The position numbers were made by a program, and so were the translations under genes. The notes beneath the pieces are model-generated. The model searched no databases, was not told where the DNA came from, and was given only the letters and a program-made list of their open reading frames with translations. This document shows, one piece after another, positions 9,859-20,960 of a DNA stretch of 64,000 nucleotides; within the stretch, counting starts at the first letter, position 1; each line of letters opens with the position of its first letter. This stretch comes from Rhizophagus clarus (Eukaryota; Glomeromycota; Glomeromycetes; Glomerales; Glomeraceae): assembly GCA_015698045.1 (NCBI GenBank), contig BLAL01000246.1, forward strand, positions 682,001 through 746,000, read 5' to 3'.

Positions 9859-11594
9859 TAGAGATGCGATCTGGATGAGATTTTATGATCTGAGATCCGA
9901 TTTAGATCAATCCAGATTCATCTGTCAGATTCTGGATCAATCTGAAATTTTTTTTACAAAAAATAAAATATTTGGGTCAGTCATCAAATTCATAACCTAA
10001 ACTCAAGTCAGGTCAGTGTTAGTTGGCTACCCGACACGACTGTTGATCTGACATATATTGGGTCAAACAAATATTAAAAAAAACGCTGAAATTATATAGT
10101 TCTGGCATTTTTTATTTTTAGATGTAAATACGCTGAAACTATTAACTCTAGAGCTCCAAATGGGTCGTAAGGTCATTGGTCTGACCCGTGATACTCAGAT
10201 TATCTGATCTGACCCAAATCTTTGTATATGTATAAAAAATACTGATACGTTTAATTATTAAGTTTTGGTAATTTTTTTGACTAAAAAAAAAGTTTTGGTA
10301 ATTTTATATATGAAAAAATGCCGGTAATGATGGTTCTGGCATTTTTTTTTTAATTTTTCATAATGATTTTCTTAATTGTTTTTAATAAAATATTAAAAAA
10401 AAATAATTTTTCTTAATCGTTTTTAATAAAAATATTAAAAAAAAAATGATTTTTCTTAATCGTTTTTAATAAAAATATTAAAAAAAAAATGATTTTTCTT
10501 AATCATTTTTAATAAAACTATTAAAAAAATGATTTTTCTTAACTGTTAATTGTTTTTAATAACAAAAATATTAAAAAATGATTTTTTTAATCGTTTTTAA
10601 TAAAAATATTAAAAAAAAATGATTTTTCTTAATCGTTTGTTAATAATAAAAATATTTAAAAAATGATTTTCTCAATCGTTTTAATAATAAAAATTCGTTT
10701 TAGTAATAAAAAATGATTTTTTTTAATTGTTTTTAATAATAAAGTAATAAAAAAAATGATTTTTCTTGATCGTTTTTAAACATAAAGTAATAAAAAAGTA
10801 CAGTTTTTCTTAATTGTTTTTTAATAATAAAAATATTTAAAACCCAATTTTTCTTAATCATTTTTAATAACAAAAATATTAAAAAAAATGATTTTTCTTG
10901 ATCGTTTTTAATAATAAAATTAATAAAAAATGATTTTTCTTAATCATATTTTAATAAATAATATATTAAAAAATGATTTTTCTTAATCGTTTTAATAATA
11001 AAAATTCGTTTTAGTAATAAAAAATGATTTTTCATAATCATTTTTTAATAATAAATATATTTAAAAAATGATTTTCTTAATCATTTTTAATAATAATCAT
11101 TTTAAATAATTAATTGTGGAACTGTAGTTTTGATGTTTTTTAATTAATATTACATATAAAAATGAGTTCTGGCATTTTTTTTTATTTTAACATGTAAATG
11201 CGTCAAAACTATTGGTTCTGGTATTTTTATGCTAAAACTAAATTTTTCGGCATTTGTAAAATTGCAAAAAAACGCCAAAACTGATAATTAAATATAAAAA
11301 ACGTTTTGGCGTTTTTTTATATATTAAATATACCAGTTTTTCTTTCATTTCAAAAATTAATTTTTTTTAATATTTTTATTAGAAAAATTAATTTTTTCAA
11401 CCTGTTTTAATAAAGAAACAAATTTTTTTCAATTTGTTTTAAAATTTTTTATTAAAAATATTTAAAAAATTAATTTTTATAAATAAACCAGATTATACAG
11501 ATTATCTATAATCTATCTGGATCAATCTAAATCTGTGCTGAATCGGATGGATGGTCAGATTATCTAAATCCTCAGATCACAGATTGCATCTCTA
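9859..11594. mobile_element. 1.74-kb non-autonomous element with perfect 8-bp target duplication
   Basis: Exact flanking repeat GTTGATGA at 9851-9858 and 11595-11602. Terminal inverted repeats start TAGAGATGCGATCT on the left and TAGAGATGCAATCT on the reverse-complemented right, followed by subterminal GATCAATC/GATTGATC and AGATCCGAT-type repeats. An 8-bp duplication with these ends fits hAT. There is no transposase. The interior is mostly a minisatellite (see 10340-11110). It was inserted into the dead or dying hAT transposase gene. Confidence 0.85.
10340..11110. repeat. AT-rich minisatellite inside the 9859-11594 element
   Basis: About 15 degenerate copies of a 42-48 bp unit with the core ATGATTTTTCTTAATCGTTT, then TTAATAAAAATATTAAAAAA. 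Some copies carry a TTCGTTTTAGTAATAAAAA variant. Flanking it are hairpins with TTCTGGCATTTTT tails like those at 2.5-2.8 kb. Confidence 0.75.
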
Positions 11595-11648
11595 GTTGAT
11601 GAGATGGAGTCAAAACAACAAAATTGTATATAGAAATAGTATTTAAAC

Positions 11649-13819
11649 AGGACCCCGAACAATATATATATAGGTCAAATAAAAATTTCAAAATTTACTA
11701 TGATCAATAAGCAAATTATTTTAAGTTCTGCTAAGCAAACTCTTATTATAACCTTTGAATTTTTTATTCTGCTAAGCGATTTTTTTTTCTAACATATATA
11801 ACTTTATTTAAGTATAAAAAGATAATTTAATTATAATAAATATATATATAGTAATAGTAAATTAATTTTTTATATCATTGCGAAAAAAAATTGTGAAATT
11901 TATTCACTAAATATTAATAAAATAATAATATAAAATGATATACCAACTTCGGAATTTTTAATTTTAATTAATATTAATATAATATTAATATACTATTGCT
12001 ATTTTAAAAATAGGTTTAAAATTTGGAATTTTTTATAAATATTATTATATTTAGATTTATAAAAATTAAAATATAAATTATTGCCAACCCTTCTAAACAA
12101 CTTCTTAAAGTTAACAAGTTGATTTAAAATAAAAAAAATTACACTTTAAAATTAAAATCACTTAAATGATAAATAATTGAAAGTACAAATATTGATCGCA
12201 TTTCACGAATATTAATCCAATCATCCTAAAATTTTTATTGTAAGTAGATTCGACCTTGTTAAACAACTTTACTTAAGCAGAAAAAGTAATTTCATTTGAT
12301 CAAAGTGGTGAAATCATACTCCAAAGTTGTAAAATAGGTTTTGCAAAAAAATTGATAATACAAAAATAGCACAAATATTAGTCCAATCATTATAAAAATT
12401 TATATGCAGGTAGATTTGATATCATTGAATAAATTTTTAAACATAAAAAAGTAATTTCATTTGACCAAAGTGATGTTATTACATCCTGAAGTTAAATAAG
12501 AAAAAAAAATTTTTTTGGAGTTAGTACTGTTTAAAAAATAAAATTATCTTCACAAATATTATACTTAGAATCATAAAAATTAAAATACAAATACTTTTTA
12601 CACTGCTGAACAATTTATTTAAACATAAAAGGTAATTTCATTTGTCTAAAATTCATTTTATATATGAGTAAAATTAGCAAATAAAAAATAAGAATATGAG
12701 AATATTATTATAAAAACATGATTTTTTTTTATAAATATTATTGCAGTTTTCAAAAAAATTGATCTGTATGAAATTTACTAAAATTAAAATATAAAATTTA
12801 CCCCTATTTTTTGGGTAGCGTAACAGACGGTAATAGTAAAAAATTTTTTCTTCTTTTTTAATGTATAAATTTTTTTTTATTTACACCAAGAATAGAACTT
12901 AAAAATTCTATGTAATAAGTTTCAAATATACTTTCATATACTTTTTTATATTTTATTATATATTATTTACGCGATTACACTTTACGATTACACTGTGAAT
13001 ACACGTGATTACAAGCGATTACAAATAATTACACTGCGAATACAACTTTATTTTAACAGGTAAACTTAGTTTTTATTATTATATGTTGATTTTTACTTTT
13101 GAAACATATTTATTGTTACTTTTTGCATTTTATAATTATTATTTTATTTTGTTTTGACTTTAATTATTTACATTAAAAATATTAACATTTTATTATTTAT
13201 TTCAGTTTTAGGTTGCCTTTAGCATAAATAATGTATGCTTAGATATCAAGAATCTCTTGTATTATAGTTTTATTTAATTATATTTAGCTTTGTGGATTAA
13301 AAAATAAATTATAATAAAGAATTTTTTGTTAAAAAACGTGATTACAGGATCAAAATTTATTGATTTTATTGGCTAGTTTTGTTTAATGTGATCTGTGTTT
13401 TTGTGTTTTTATGTTTTTGTATTCATAAAAATTTATTAGAAATTTTTATGCAGATCATTTTTTTTGAAAACCGCAATAAATACAATATTGTGTTTATAAA
13501 ATTAAAATATGTAAAAATAATAGAAAAGAAGTATCAGTTTAAAAAAATTTTTTGTAAAAAATTTTTTTTTGATATACGTATGAAATTAAAATTTTCTCTA
13601 TATATATATGAAAATCTTTATTATACGAATAAGGGGTTTTGCTACGCAAATATAATTACTGAGCTGAAATAAAAATAAATTTAGCTACGCATTTAAATAT
13701 CTAATTAACTAAAAATTTTATATTAAAATAAGCAAATAAAAGTTTTATATAGGGAGTTTTTTTTATATGATTATTAAGCAAACTCAAATCTAACATATTT
13801 ATATATTGTTTGGGGTTCT
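11649..13819. mobile_element. 2.17-kb non-autonomous element with 8-bp target duplication
   Basis: Terminal inverted repeats AGGACCCCGAACAATATATA (left) and AGAACCCCAAACAATATATA (right, reverse-complemented). The flanks are ATTTAAAC (11641-11648) and ATTTGGAC (13820-13827), which match at 6 of 8 positions. Subterminal ACTCTT/TAAGCAAA blocks also pair. The interior is very AT-rich, and a 97-codon frame near 13379 looks accidental (rich in Phe, Ile and Lys, no recognised domain). It interrupts the hAT gene just after its LDRWTSPN motif. Confidence 0.7.
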
Positions 13820-13869
13820 ATTTGGACTAGTCCATCTGTCTAAAGCTAATCAAAATAATATCAATAATA

Positions 13870-14600
13870 ATTAAAATAACATAAATATAAAAAATTTTCT
13901 AACTATATAGAGTATAAAAATTACCAAGTATTAAGTTCTCTGATTTCTCTAATTCTTTAATAATAACTTTATTAACTCGCAAAATTTCTTCATTAAGAAG
14001 ACTCTCTGAAAGTACTTTTCGTGTAGGAGGAATATAATTGGAACATAATTGATATAATAATTTACAAAAAAATGGACTATCAATTATAGCAAAAGGTATA
14101 TCATAACAAACAAAAGCTCTAATAAGAGCTTGATTGATTGTTGCTATTTTACTTTGTGACAATTCTTTATTTTCAAAAAAATTGTCAATCTCAGTTTGGC
14201 CTTAATATTAAAAATAGTTAAAATAATAATCAATACAAAAAATATTTATGAACAATTAGCAATAATTTACCATTATTTCTATCAACTTTTCTTTTTTTAT
14301 TAGAACTTGTTAATTGATTTGATTCTCATAAAGCAATAAAAGCTGTATCATTATCTAAGGAAATCTTTGCAGCAATAAAACTAAGCCAATAAATTTGAAT
14401 TTCTTCAGAATAATCAGCACACTTATTAGCAAGATGAGATTATAATACACCAACATATGTATGTTGCCATTTCTTATGACAAAACTTGTACTCTCCAGAA
14501 TAATAACCTGGTGAGTTTAATGGTGTTTGCTCAAAAAAATCCCATACTGCATTCTGTTTGCGACCTATTCTACCTTTAGGTTTATTTTGTCTAGTTATTT
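13870..14600 (-). pseudogene. hAT transposase N-terminal part (BED-finger region)
   Basis: Minus-strand exons. One has RIGRKQNAVWDFFEQTPLN and a Cys-x-x-(Lys/His)...His-x(4-5)-Cys pattern (YKFCHKKWQHTYVG, SHLANKCADY) of a BED-type zinc finger. The next has TEIDNFFENKELSQSKI and INQALIRAFVCYDIPFAIID, then NYIPPTRKVLSESLLNEEIL, conserved N-terminal hAT text. A splice-like junction at about 13925 leads to LDRWTSPN. Stops are present. Confidence 0.8.
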
Positions 14601-14719
14601 ATACAGTTTATATTAATTAATGAATACTTTTTATGGATAAGAAAGTTAAAAATGGTAGTGATAAGTGATAACAAAAAAGATTTTTGATCAATAATCTTTA
14701 AAATGTAGATCATCTCTTC

Positions 14720-15260
14720 TATTTAAATACTTGTTATTTGAATCAAATTTCAGGATTTATTTCAGATTTCAGAATTTTAGCTTTCAAAATCATATCAGAT
14801 TTAGATTTCAGAATTTTGGAAAATCTGAAATATTTCAATTTTGGGGCTATCTTTAATTTGGATACATTGAATTTTGGTAAGAAAAACTAAAATATTTTTG
14901 ATTTTAATTTTTAAAGAAACATTTTACTAACATTTCTATTATTTTATTTTTTTTTTCTAGATGATCAGGTATTTGGATATGTTGAATTTTGATAAGAAAA
15001 ACTGAAATATTTTTTTGATTTTATTTTTAAAGAAATGTTTTACTAACATTTCAAATTTATACTTTTTTTTCAGGTGACTGGTTCTTTGAATGTGTTGAAT
15101 TTTGGTAAAAAAAACTAAAATATATATTTTTTTTTTGATTTTAATTTTTGACAAAATGTTTTACTAGTATTATTTTTATGTTTTTTTTAGACAGTCAGTT
15201 TTGATTTCAAAGTTTTAGAATACCTTTTAGCTTTAACTTGCAGGTGAGTTTCAAAAAAAA
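14720..15260 (+). repeat. Array B of splice-signal-flanked 31-nt units
   Basis: 14720-14865 is a flank rich in CAGATTT/AAATCTG. Then come three to four tandem units of about 110 bp. Two short blocks of exactly 31 nt (14961-14991 and 15074-15104) follow T-rich tracts ending CTAG and TCAG and are followed by ATAAGAAAA and GTAAAAAAA. A last block (about 15191-15244) ends GCAG|GTGAGT. Between blocks lies TTTTACTAACA, identical to a consensus branch point, in a hairpin (GAAATGTT/AACATTTC at 15032-15052). There is no reading frame across the blocks. Confidence 0.65.
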
Positions 15261-15269
15261 ATTTTTAAA

Positions 15270-16190
15270 ACTTTATTTAAAAACCATTTTTTATTAACTT
15301 TTTTTTAATTTTCATTTTTAGGACTTTGATTTTATTTACAAATTTAATTATAGTAGGTCTCCAATCTGGCTTTGATTTTGTTATCAAAATTAGAAGAGCA
15401 AGTTTGCAAGTTTTCACATTGTTGGGTGCTTGTATTGGAAAAATGTGATTGGTAGATGCTTTGATTACAAATTTAACTATTGAAGAGTTACTATATTTAT
15501 TTGATTTCAAAATAACCTTATCATAGTGTTGTAATATTTTATTAATAATTGCAAAATGATTGTAAAACAATTAAAAAATAATTTGAAATCCATTACAATT
15601 ATATTATAAATTCATTATAAAATCATTATAAATTTATTATAAAGCATTTTAAAACTGTTACTAAATAATTATAAAATGATTACAAAACTATTGTAGTTTA
15701 TCTGACATTATTTTGTAATGAAATTATAAGTCTAGATAACATGGTTGATACAATATATTAAACCTATATAAAAATAATATTATAGCTATATCAAAAGTAT
15801 ATCAAAAAAATTGATATTTTTAGTAAAGTATGTATTTAAAAAAAAAATTATTATTTTATTAAATGATCATAGGGCCATTGGTATATCAATCATTTTTGTT
15901 TTACTGGAAAAAAAATTATTATAAAAAATTTGTTATAAAAAGGATCATTTTTATATATGCTATTTTGTAACTTTACTTCGTATAATGGTAATTAATAAAA
16001 TTCAGTTAATTGAAGATTTTTCATATGTTATTATCTATTTCACATTAACAATTCATTATATAATGTTCTTTATTATATCAAGGTTTGTTGTAAAGAGGGA
16101 TGACTGTATACAATAATGCATCACATGATTTTAGATTTTATGAAAAATTTTATAATGTAATTAGTTGCATAACTTTTTAATTTTATACTT
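15270..16190. other. Gene-free AT-rich DNA with TATAAA tandem run
   Basis: 15590-15700 repeats TTATAAA(T)TCATTA-like units. Near 16080-16108, TTGTTGTAAAGAGGGATGACTGTA resembles the terminal repeat of pogo/Tigger-type elements in wording (GTAAAGAGGGATGACTGTA), but no matching partner was found. Otherwise I see nothing. Confidence 0.4.
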
Positions 16191-16199
16191 TTTAATGCC

Positions 16200-17440
16200 A
16201 GTGTAAAAAGAATGAGAAATAAGAAGAAATAAAGAGGGAATGAAAGAAGATGAGGGAGGAATAAAAATCAATGAAAAATAAAGGGAGATAAAAAATGATA
16301 AAAGGAAATCAAAAAGAATAAAAATAATGAAAAAGAATTAAAAAGAACAAAAGGGAATAAAATAATGAAAAGGATCAAAAGAAATGAAAAAAGATTAATT
16401 TGCAATCTGCCAGTAAACCATAAAATTTGGCGATGATAAGTATATATAATATTTTATTGATAATTTGAAATCTATAATGTCTGGAAAGTAACTTGACTTT
16501 CTATTGATTCCAGAGATATATAATTACTACCATTAGATGCATCTTGATGAGAGGAATCCAATGAGCTGAATTTCATCTTTTTACAATCACTAGATGGCGA
16601 GTTATTCCTAAATATTTTTAAATTTTCAGGTTTTGATTTTTTTAAATTTAATATTTCAGCTCTTAGTAAAGTGTCTTTTAGTGCTTAAAAAATTTACCAG
16701 ATTTTTTGTAAAAAGATAGTCAAATAGCATATTTATATGCCTATAAAATTAGGTTTTATATTACATTTAAAAAATTGGTACCTTGCATTGCTGGAACTGC
16801 AGATTCTACATTACTAATAAAATTATATATAACTTTTACCTATTGTTACTAATTAAAATTATATGGTTTACTGGCAGATCACAAATTAAAAAAATTGGTG
16901 AAAAGGAATCAAAGAGAATGAAAGGGAAATAGACAATGATAAAAAGGATATCAAAAGAAACAAAAAGTGAAAGGGAAATGAAAAATAATGAAAAATAATG
17001 AAAAAATAAAAGGAAATAAGCCATAAATGAAAAAAATTAAATCAAAGATGAAAATAATAAAGTAAACAAAAACCAAAATACCTACCCATAGAAAAAGGAA
17101 AGAAAAAAACTGGTTAATATTACTATTTTAAAAGCAAAACAATAAAAGAGATGAAAGAGCTTACCTTGAATTTCACTAAAATGATATGCCATATACACCT
17201 AAAAAAAATGAAAGGAAAACAGAAAAAGAAAAAAAGTAAGACTCACTTTGAATTTCTGCTAAAATGAAAACTAAAAACAATCACAAACAAGTTAATAAAA
17301 GTGGAAATAAAAGTAAAAATAAAAAGAAAAGAAAAGAGAAAAACTTACTGATTACTTAATTCCAAAACTAGAGATAATCATGTATAATTTTAAATTCCAA
17401 GCCAAAAATTACATTCAAGTATTTTTTGCAAAACACTTTC
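16200..17440 (-). repeat. Array C: long pyrimidine tracts plus mini-exon-like units (minus strand)
   Basis: On the plus strand 16200-16395 and 16890-17040 are purine-rich (AATGAAAAAGAATAAAAAG-like). On the minus strand these are long pyrimidine tracts. At 17085-17440 three or more short blocks appear on the minus strand bounded by TTTTAG and GTAAGC, GTGAGT or GTAAGT. One (about 17165-17202) reads GTGTATATGGCATATCATTT, then TAGTGAAATTCAAG, before GTAAGC. The block ending AGAAATTCAAA|GTGAGTCTTAC matches array F closely. Confidence 0.6.
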
Positions 17441-17538
17441 TAAATCTATAAAATAAAAGGAAATGTTAATATTTTCTTTGAAAAATTAAAAGCTTTGTAA
17501 TGAAATATACGAAACTTATCCATCATTTCACTATTCAT

Positions 17539-17652
17539 ATTGTTCTGAAACACCTTTGAAACTCTTCATTCATAAGTTACAAAATAATCTTTACTATTGT
17601 TCTGAAACACCTTTGAAACTCTTCATTCATAAGTTACAAAATAATCTTTACA
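17539..17652. repeat. Exact 57-bp tandem duplication
   Basis: Two copies of a 57-bp unit beginning ATTGTTCTGAAACACCTTTG are head-to-tail (17539-17595, 17596-17652) with near-complete identity, indicating a recent duplication. It is non-coding. Confidence 0.8.
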
Positions 17653-17659
17653 AAAAGAA

Positions 17660-19270
17660 ATATAGAAATATTAGTCATATTTCTTAAAGAAAGAAAACAA
17701 TAAAAACCTCTTTCTTTACTTCAATTTTCAAAAGTCTGGTCGCATTTTTTCATCTAGAAATTCTACAAAAAGAAAAATAGAAACATAAGTCTGTAATGCA
17801 TTAATAAATCCATCTTTTTTACGATTAAATGTTAGTATCTTTTAATTTTTTAATAAATTGTTAATATACATTCACGATATAATCATCTTTAGTATGTATG
17901 AGCTTTAAAATAAAAATAAGTGAAAAAAAAATTGATTTCTCAAAAACCATCAATTCATTGTAATAAGCGATAATTTATAAAAATAAAGAAAAAGGAATTA
18001 GCATAGTTTTAAGTCAAAAAGCCAAAGGTTTACTAACTTTTGAAAAAAGTGAGATGTAAATCACTAATTTAAACTAAAAACATGCACTTAAAAATATTAA
18101 TTAGGTAAGACAAAAAATACAAAAGAAAAAAATGGTTTCAGCTTAAAAAAAATTAAGATAATTTCACAATAAAATTTCATAATATCTATTTTAAAAATTA
18201 ATAAAAATTAAATCTTCTATCAGCATTTATATTACTCTAGTTCCCCTCTAAACATGAATTTTTTATTATAAGATTATTATTTTCCTTTATTGTATTTTTA
18301 ACAAACATTATACTAACGACCATTCTTTTGTTTTAGGTCACTTAGAAGAACTTTGAAGGTTTTCTATTTTTAAGTTCTTGAAGGTATTTACCTCTGATAT
18401 TATCTTTCTTTTAAAGAAATATTACTCTTTGATGCATATTATATAATTAAAATAGAATTCTTTACTTGAAATAAATAAAAAGTTTCCTTTTAATATATTT
18501 ATTTTATTGCTTTCATTACTTTTTTATATTTGTTTTATTTTATTTGTTTATTACTTAATTAGGTTAGATAAAAAATTTTTAAAAAACAAACAAAAAAAGC
18601 AATTAATTCAACTTTAAATTTGATGATGATCAAAATTTGTGTAAATGAACATTTAATAATTAGATAACAAAAATAATAATAAAGAAATGAGAAAAGGAAT
18701 CAATTTATATAAATAATAATTATATTAAATAAAAATTTCTGGCTTACAGTAAATAATAAGAACAAATTTTTTTTAGTAGACAAATAATTCTATTTTTTAA
18801 AGTAATATCGAAATAATATATGGATGGCTCAAGTGTAAAACTTTAATACTTTTTTTTTCTTTTTTTTTTGAAAATTCTTAACCAAGGTGAGCCAAAATAC
18901 AGAGTATTGGGGTGGTAAAAAGGACTAATAAAATCAAATATATGTATATGATACGTAGAATTTTTTTTTTTGATCATCATTTAAAAAATAATGAATTTTC
19001 TAAAAAATCGTTCTATTTCTGTCTTTTAAAGTCTTTCTATATTCATTTAAATCATTTAATATTGCATAAAACCTTAAAAGGGCTCATTTTATCGAATTTT
19101 TAGATTTCAGATTTTTTAATGGGAATAATGGCCCCGGTCACAAAACAAATAAATTTTAGAAATTTTGTACTAGAAAGGTTTATATTTCAGATGACTAGTG
19201 TAACATGAAAAAAATGTTTTTCCAGATATATTATTTTCCATCATACAAATTCCGTTCAAAAATTGAGATT
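17660..19270. other. Gene-free stretch with isolated array units and a dispersed repeat
   Basis: 17700-17775 is a lone array-A unit. 18295-18390 is a lone plus-strand unit: TATACTAACGACC, pyrimidine tract, TTTTAG, a block of about 47 nt, then GAAG|GTATTT. 18500-18665 belongs to the three-copy dispersed repeat. No gene was seen. Confidence 0.5.
18500..18665. repeat. Dispersed repeat, copy 1
   Basis: Shares with about 26330-26470 and 40110-40240 the run TTTGTTTTATTT...TTACTTAATTAG, then an AAAAA tract, then AAGC(A/G)ATT(A/G)ATTCAACT and AAATTTG(A/G)(T/A)GATGATC...AAAATTTGT. The three copies lie in the same orientation. Function and family unknown. Confidence 0.55.
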
Positions 19271-19278
19271 TCAGATAT

Positions 19279-19452
19279 ACATGTGGCCGAAATTTGCCGA
19301 AATTATTGCCGAAATTGAAATTCTGAGATCGAAAATAGTCGAAAATATTTTGTAATTATAACCAAATTTGTAATGCGGCCAGAATTACAAAAATATTTTC
19401 GATCTCAGAATTTCAATTTTGGCAATAATTTCGGCAAATTTAGACCACATGT
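19279..19452. mobile_element. 174-bp palindromic MITE
   Basis: Long inverted arms of about 75 bp: the left starts ACATGTGGCCGAAATTTGCC and the right ends in its inverted copy (CGGCAAATTTAGACCACATGT). A short AT-rich loop separates them. Target duplication looks like AT or TAT only. Non-coding. Confidence 0.7.
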
Positions 19453-19692
19453 ATAATTTCAGATAATCATCCTTAAGTATACTGTCTTATTTTATTCTAA
19501 ACATCACTGCAGAAACAGATTTAAAAAAGTAAATTGCGAGGACATCTGCTGTAATATAGAAATGAGAAAGGCTATATAGTATTATTTCAATATTTTACTT
19601 CTATTTAGTTATCAAAAAATAATTATATAGTTGGTTAACTTGTAAACTGCGTCACACAAGAAAAACGAGGGAAAAAGCCCGCTATTTATATC

Positions 19693-20000
19693 TCATCTAT
19701 CGAAACGTTCTTCTTGGACGCACGTTTTATTGTCTCTTTTTTTTGCAAATTCCGATAAGAAATCACTAAAGCTATCAGACGAAACTTGAGGAACCACAAG
19801 TAACGAAGGATCGAATTCAATCTCTCGTGCTTTAAGCTTTGGATCACACGTGTCGGTTGATGATGTCGGCTCTACCATCGGGGGAGCCTCTTCTAACACG
19901 CTTGTCGAACTTCGTTTTAGTCCGTCCTTTTCGTTATTAACATCCTTAAGTCGACTAGCAAATTTGTTTTGAGCCTCGTTCGTGTTACGATCGGCAACTT
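19693..20000 (-). pseudogene. Orphan 3' coding fragment, acidic/Ser-rich
   Basis: A minus-strand frame of about 100 codons runs from about 20000 to a TGA at 19695. It contains NKFASRLKDVNNEKDGLKRS, LEEAPPMVEPTSSTDTCD, REIEFDPSLLVVPQ and SDFLSEFAKKRDNKTC. It is less AT-rich than its surroundings and codon-like in composition. A stop codon precedes it in frame, so it is either a last exon (acceptor-like ATAAG just upstream) or a truncated relic. I do not recognise the protein. It lies next to array D, transcribed toward the opposite side. Confidence 0.45.
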
Positions 20001-20039
20001 ATTATAAATAACTTCTCTTAAGAAATGTTTGTTCATATT

Positions 20040-20960
20040 TCGTTCTTTTCTTTAGACGCGTCTGGACGTGTGGTTCCTTTTTTTTAGACGCGTCTGGACA
20101 CGTGGTAATGTTCAGTTTTTTTTTTGACTCAATGGAAATTCGGAAATTTCTTTTTTTTTAGGCGGTTTAAAACGTGGATTTCGATGGAGAAGCAAAGTGT
20201 TTTCTAACGTTTTCGTTTTTTTTTTTTTTTGTACGAGTCTGGGCATGAGATTCAAAATTTTCTTTTTTCCAGACGGATCTAAAACGCGATTTCAGTAGAG
20301 AAACAAGATGATTTTTTTTCTGACGAAACTTTCTAAGATGTTTTGTTCTCTTTTTTTCTCAGGTGAGTTTAAACGCGAGATATTTCAGTGTAAATCCGGA
20401 AATTTCTTTTTTTTTTTTTTTAGACGGTCTAGAAAGTGATTTGTGGTAGGAAAACAAAATATTTTTCATTTTTTTTTTTTTAAGTGAATCTGGACGCGTG
20501 ATATTTCAGTACTTCCTTGTTTTAGGTGGATTTCGGTAAAACGGTTTTTTATTTTTATTTATTTTAACCAAACTTTCTAACGTTTCATTCTTTTCTTTTC
20601 TAGACGATTCTGGCCGCATGATTCGATAGAAAATCTAAGACTACTTTTAGACGGGTTTGGATTTCGGTGAGAATTGAGTTTTTTTTTAAAAAAAAAAAAT
20701 CGTTTATTTTAACGAAACGTTTTTTAACATTTAATCCTTTCTTTTTTTTAGTCGGTCTGGACACTGAGAAATCAAAGATTTTTCTTGGTGAGAAATCGGA
20801 ATATTCTTTTTTAATTTTGTTTTAACGAATCTAACGTTTTATACTTTCCATTTTTTTAGTCAGATCTGAACTGGACGCTTAGGATTTTGGTAGGAGGTAT
20901 TTTCTTCTAATATTTCTGTCTTAACGAAACGTTTTCTAATTCTTTTTTATGTTTATTAAT
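20040..20960 (+). repeat. Array D of splice-signal-flanked units (ACG-CTGGACGCG type)
   Basis: About nine units of 80-120 bp. Typical unit: TTTTAACGAAACTTTCTAAC, GTTTCATTC, a T-rich tract of 10-20 nt, (T)TAG, a block of 25-40 nt beginning ACG(C)G(T)CTGGACGCGTG and ending GATTTCGG or ATTTCAG, then GTAGGA, GTGAGA or GTAAAA. CpG-containing blocks stand out from the AT-rich background. No frame stays open across units. An inverted relative occurs at 29.8-30.2 kb (array G). Confidence 0.65.

Larger units (their letters stand above)
4320..14600 (-). mobile_element. hAT transposon, interrupted by three younger insertions
   Basis: A hAT transposase gene is read on the minus strand in pieces. The BED-finger/N-terminal part lies at 14600-13870, the central catalytic part near 9770-8800, the C-terminal dimerisation domain at 8765-8349, and an acidic tail at 4535-4320. 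Removing the inserted elements (11649-13819, 9859-11594 and 4536-8345, each with one copy of its target duplication) rejoins the reading frame at recognisable hAT motifs, for example GWTSPN-like LDRWTSPN upstream of a VIDKIGAKKISAIV segment. The element without insertions would be about 2.6 kb of coding length, typical for hAT. Its terminal repeats were not found. Confidence 0.8.

Noticed and set aside
13379-13672. 97-codon plus frame inside the 2.17-kb element
   Set aside because: Phe/Ile/Lys/Tyr composition matches the AT-rich background; no domain or splice context.
16078-16108. Possible pogo/Tigger terminal repeat (GTAAAGAGGGATGACTGTA)
   Set aside because: No inverted partner or transposase was found nearby, so it is kept only as a remark.
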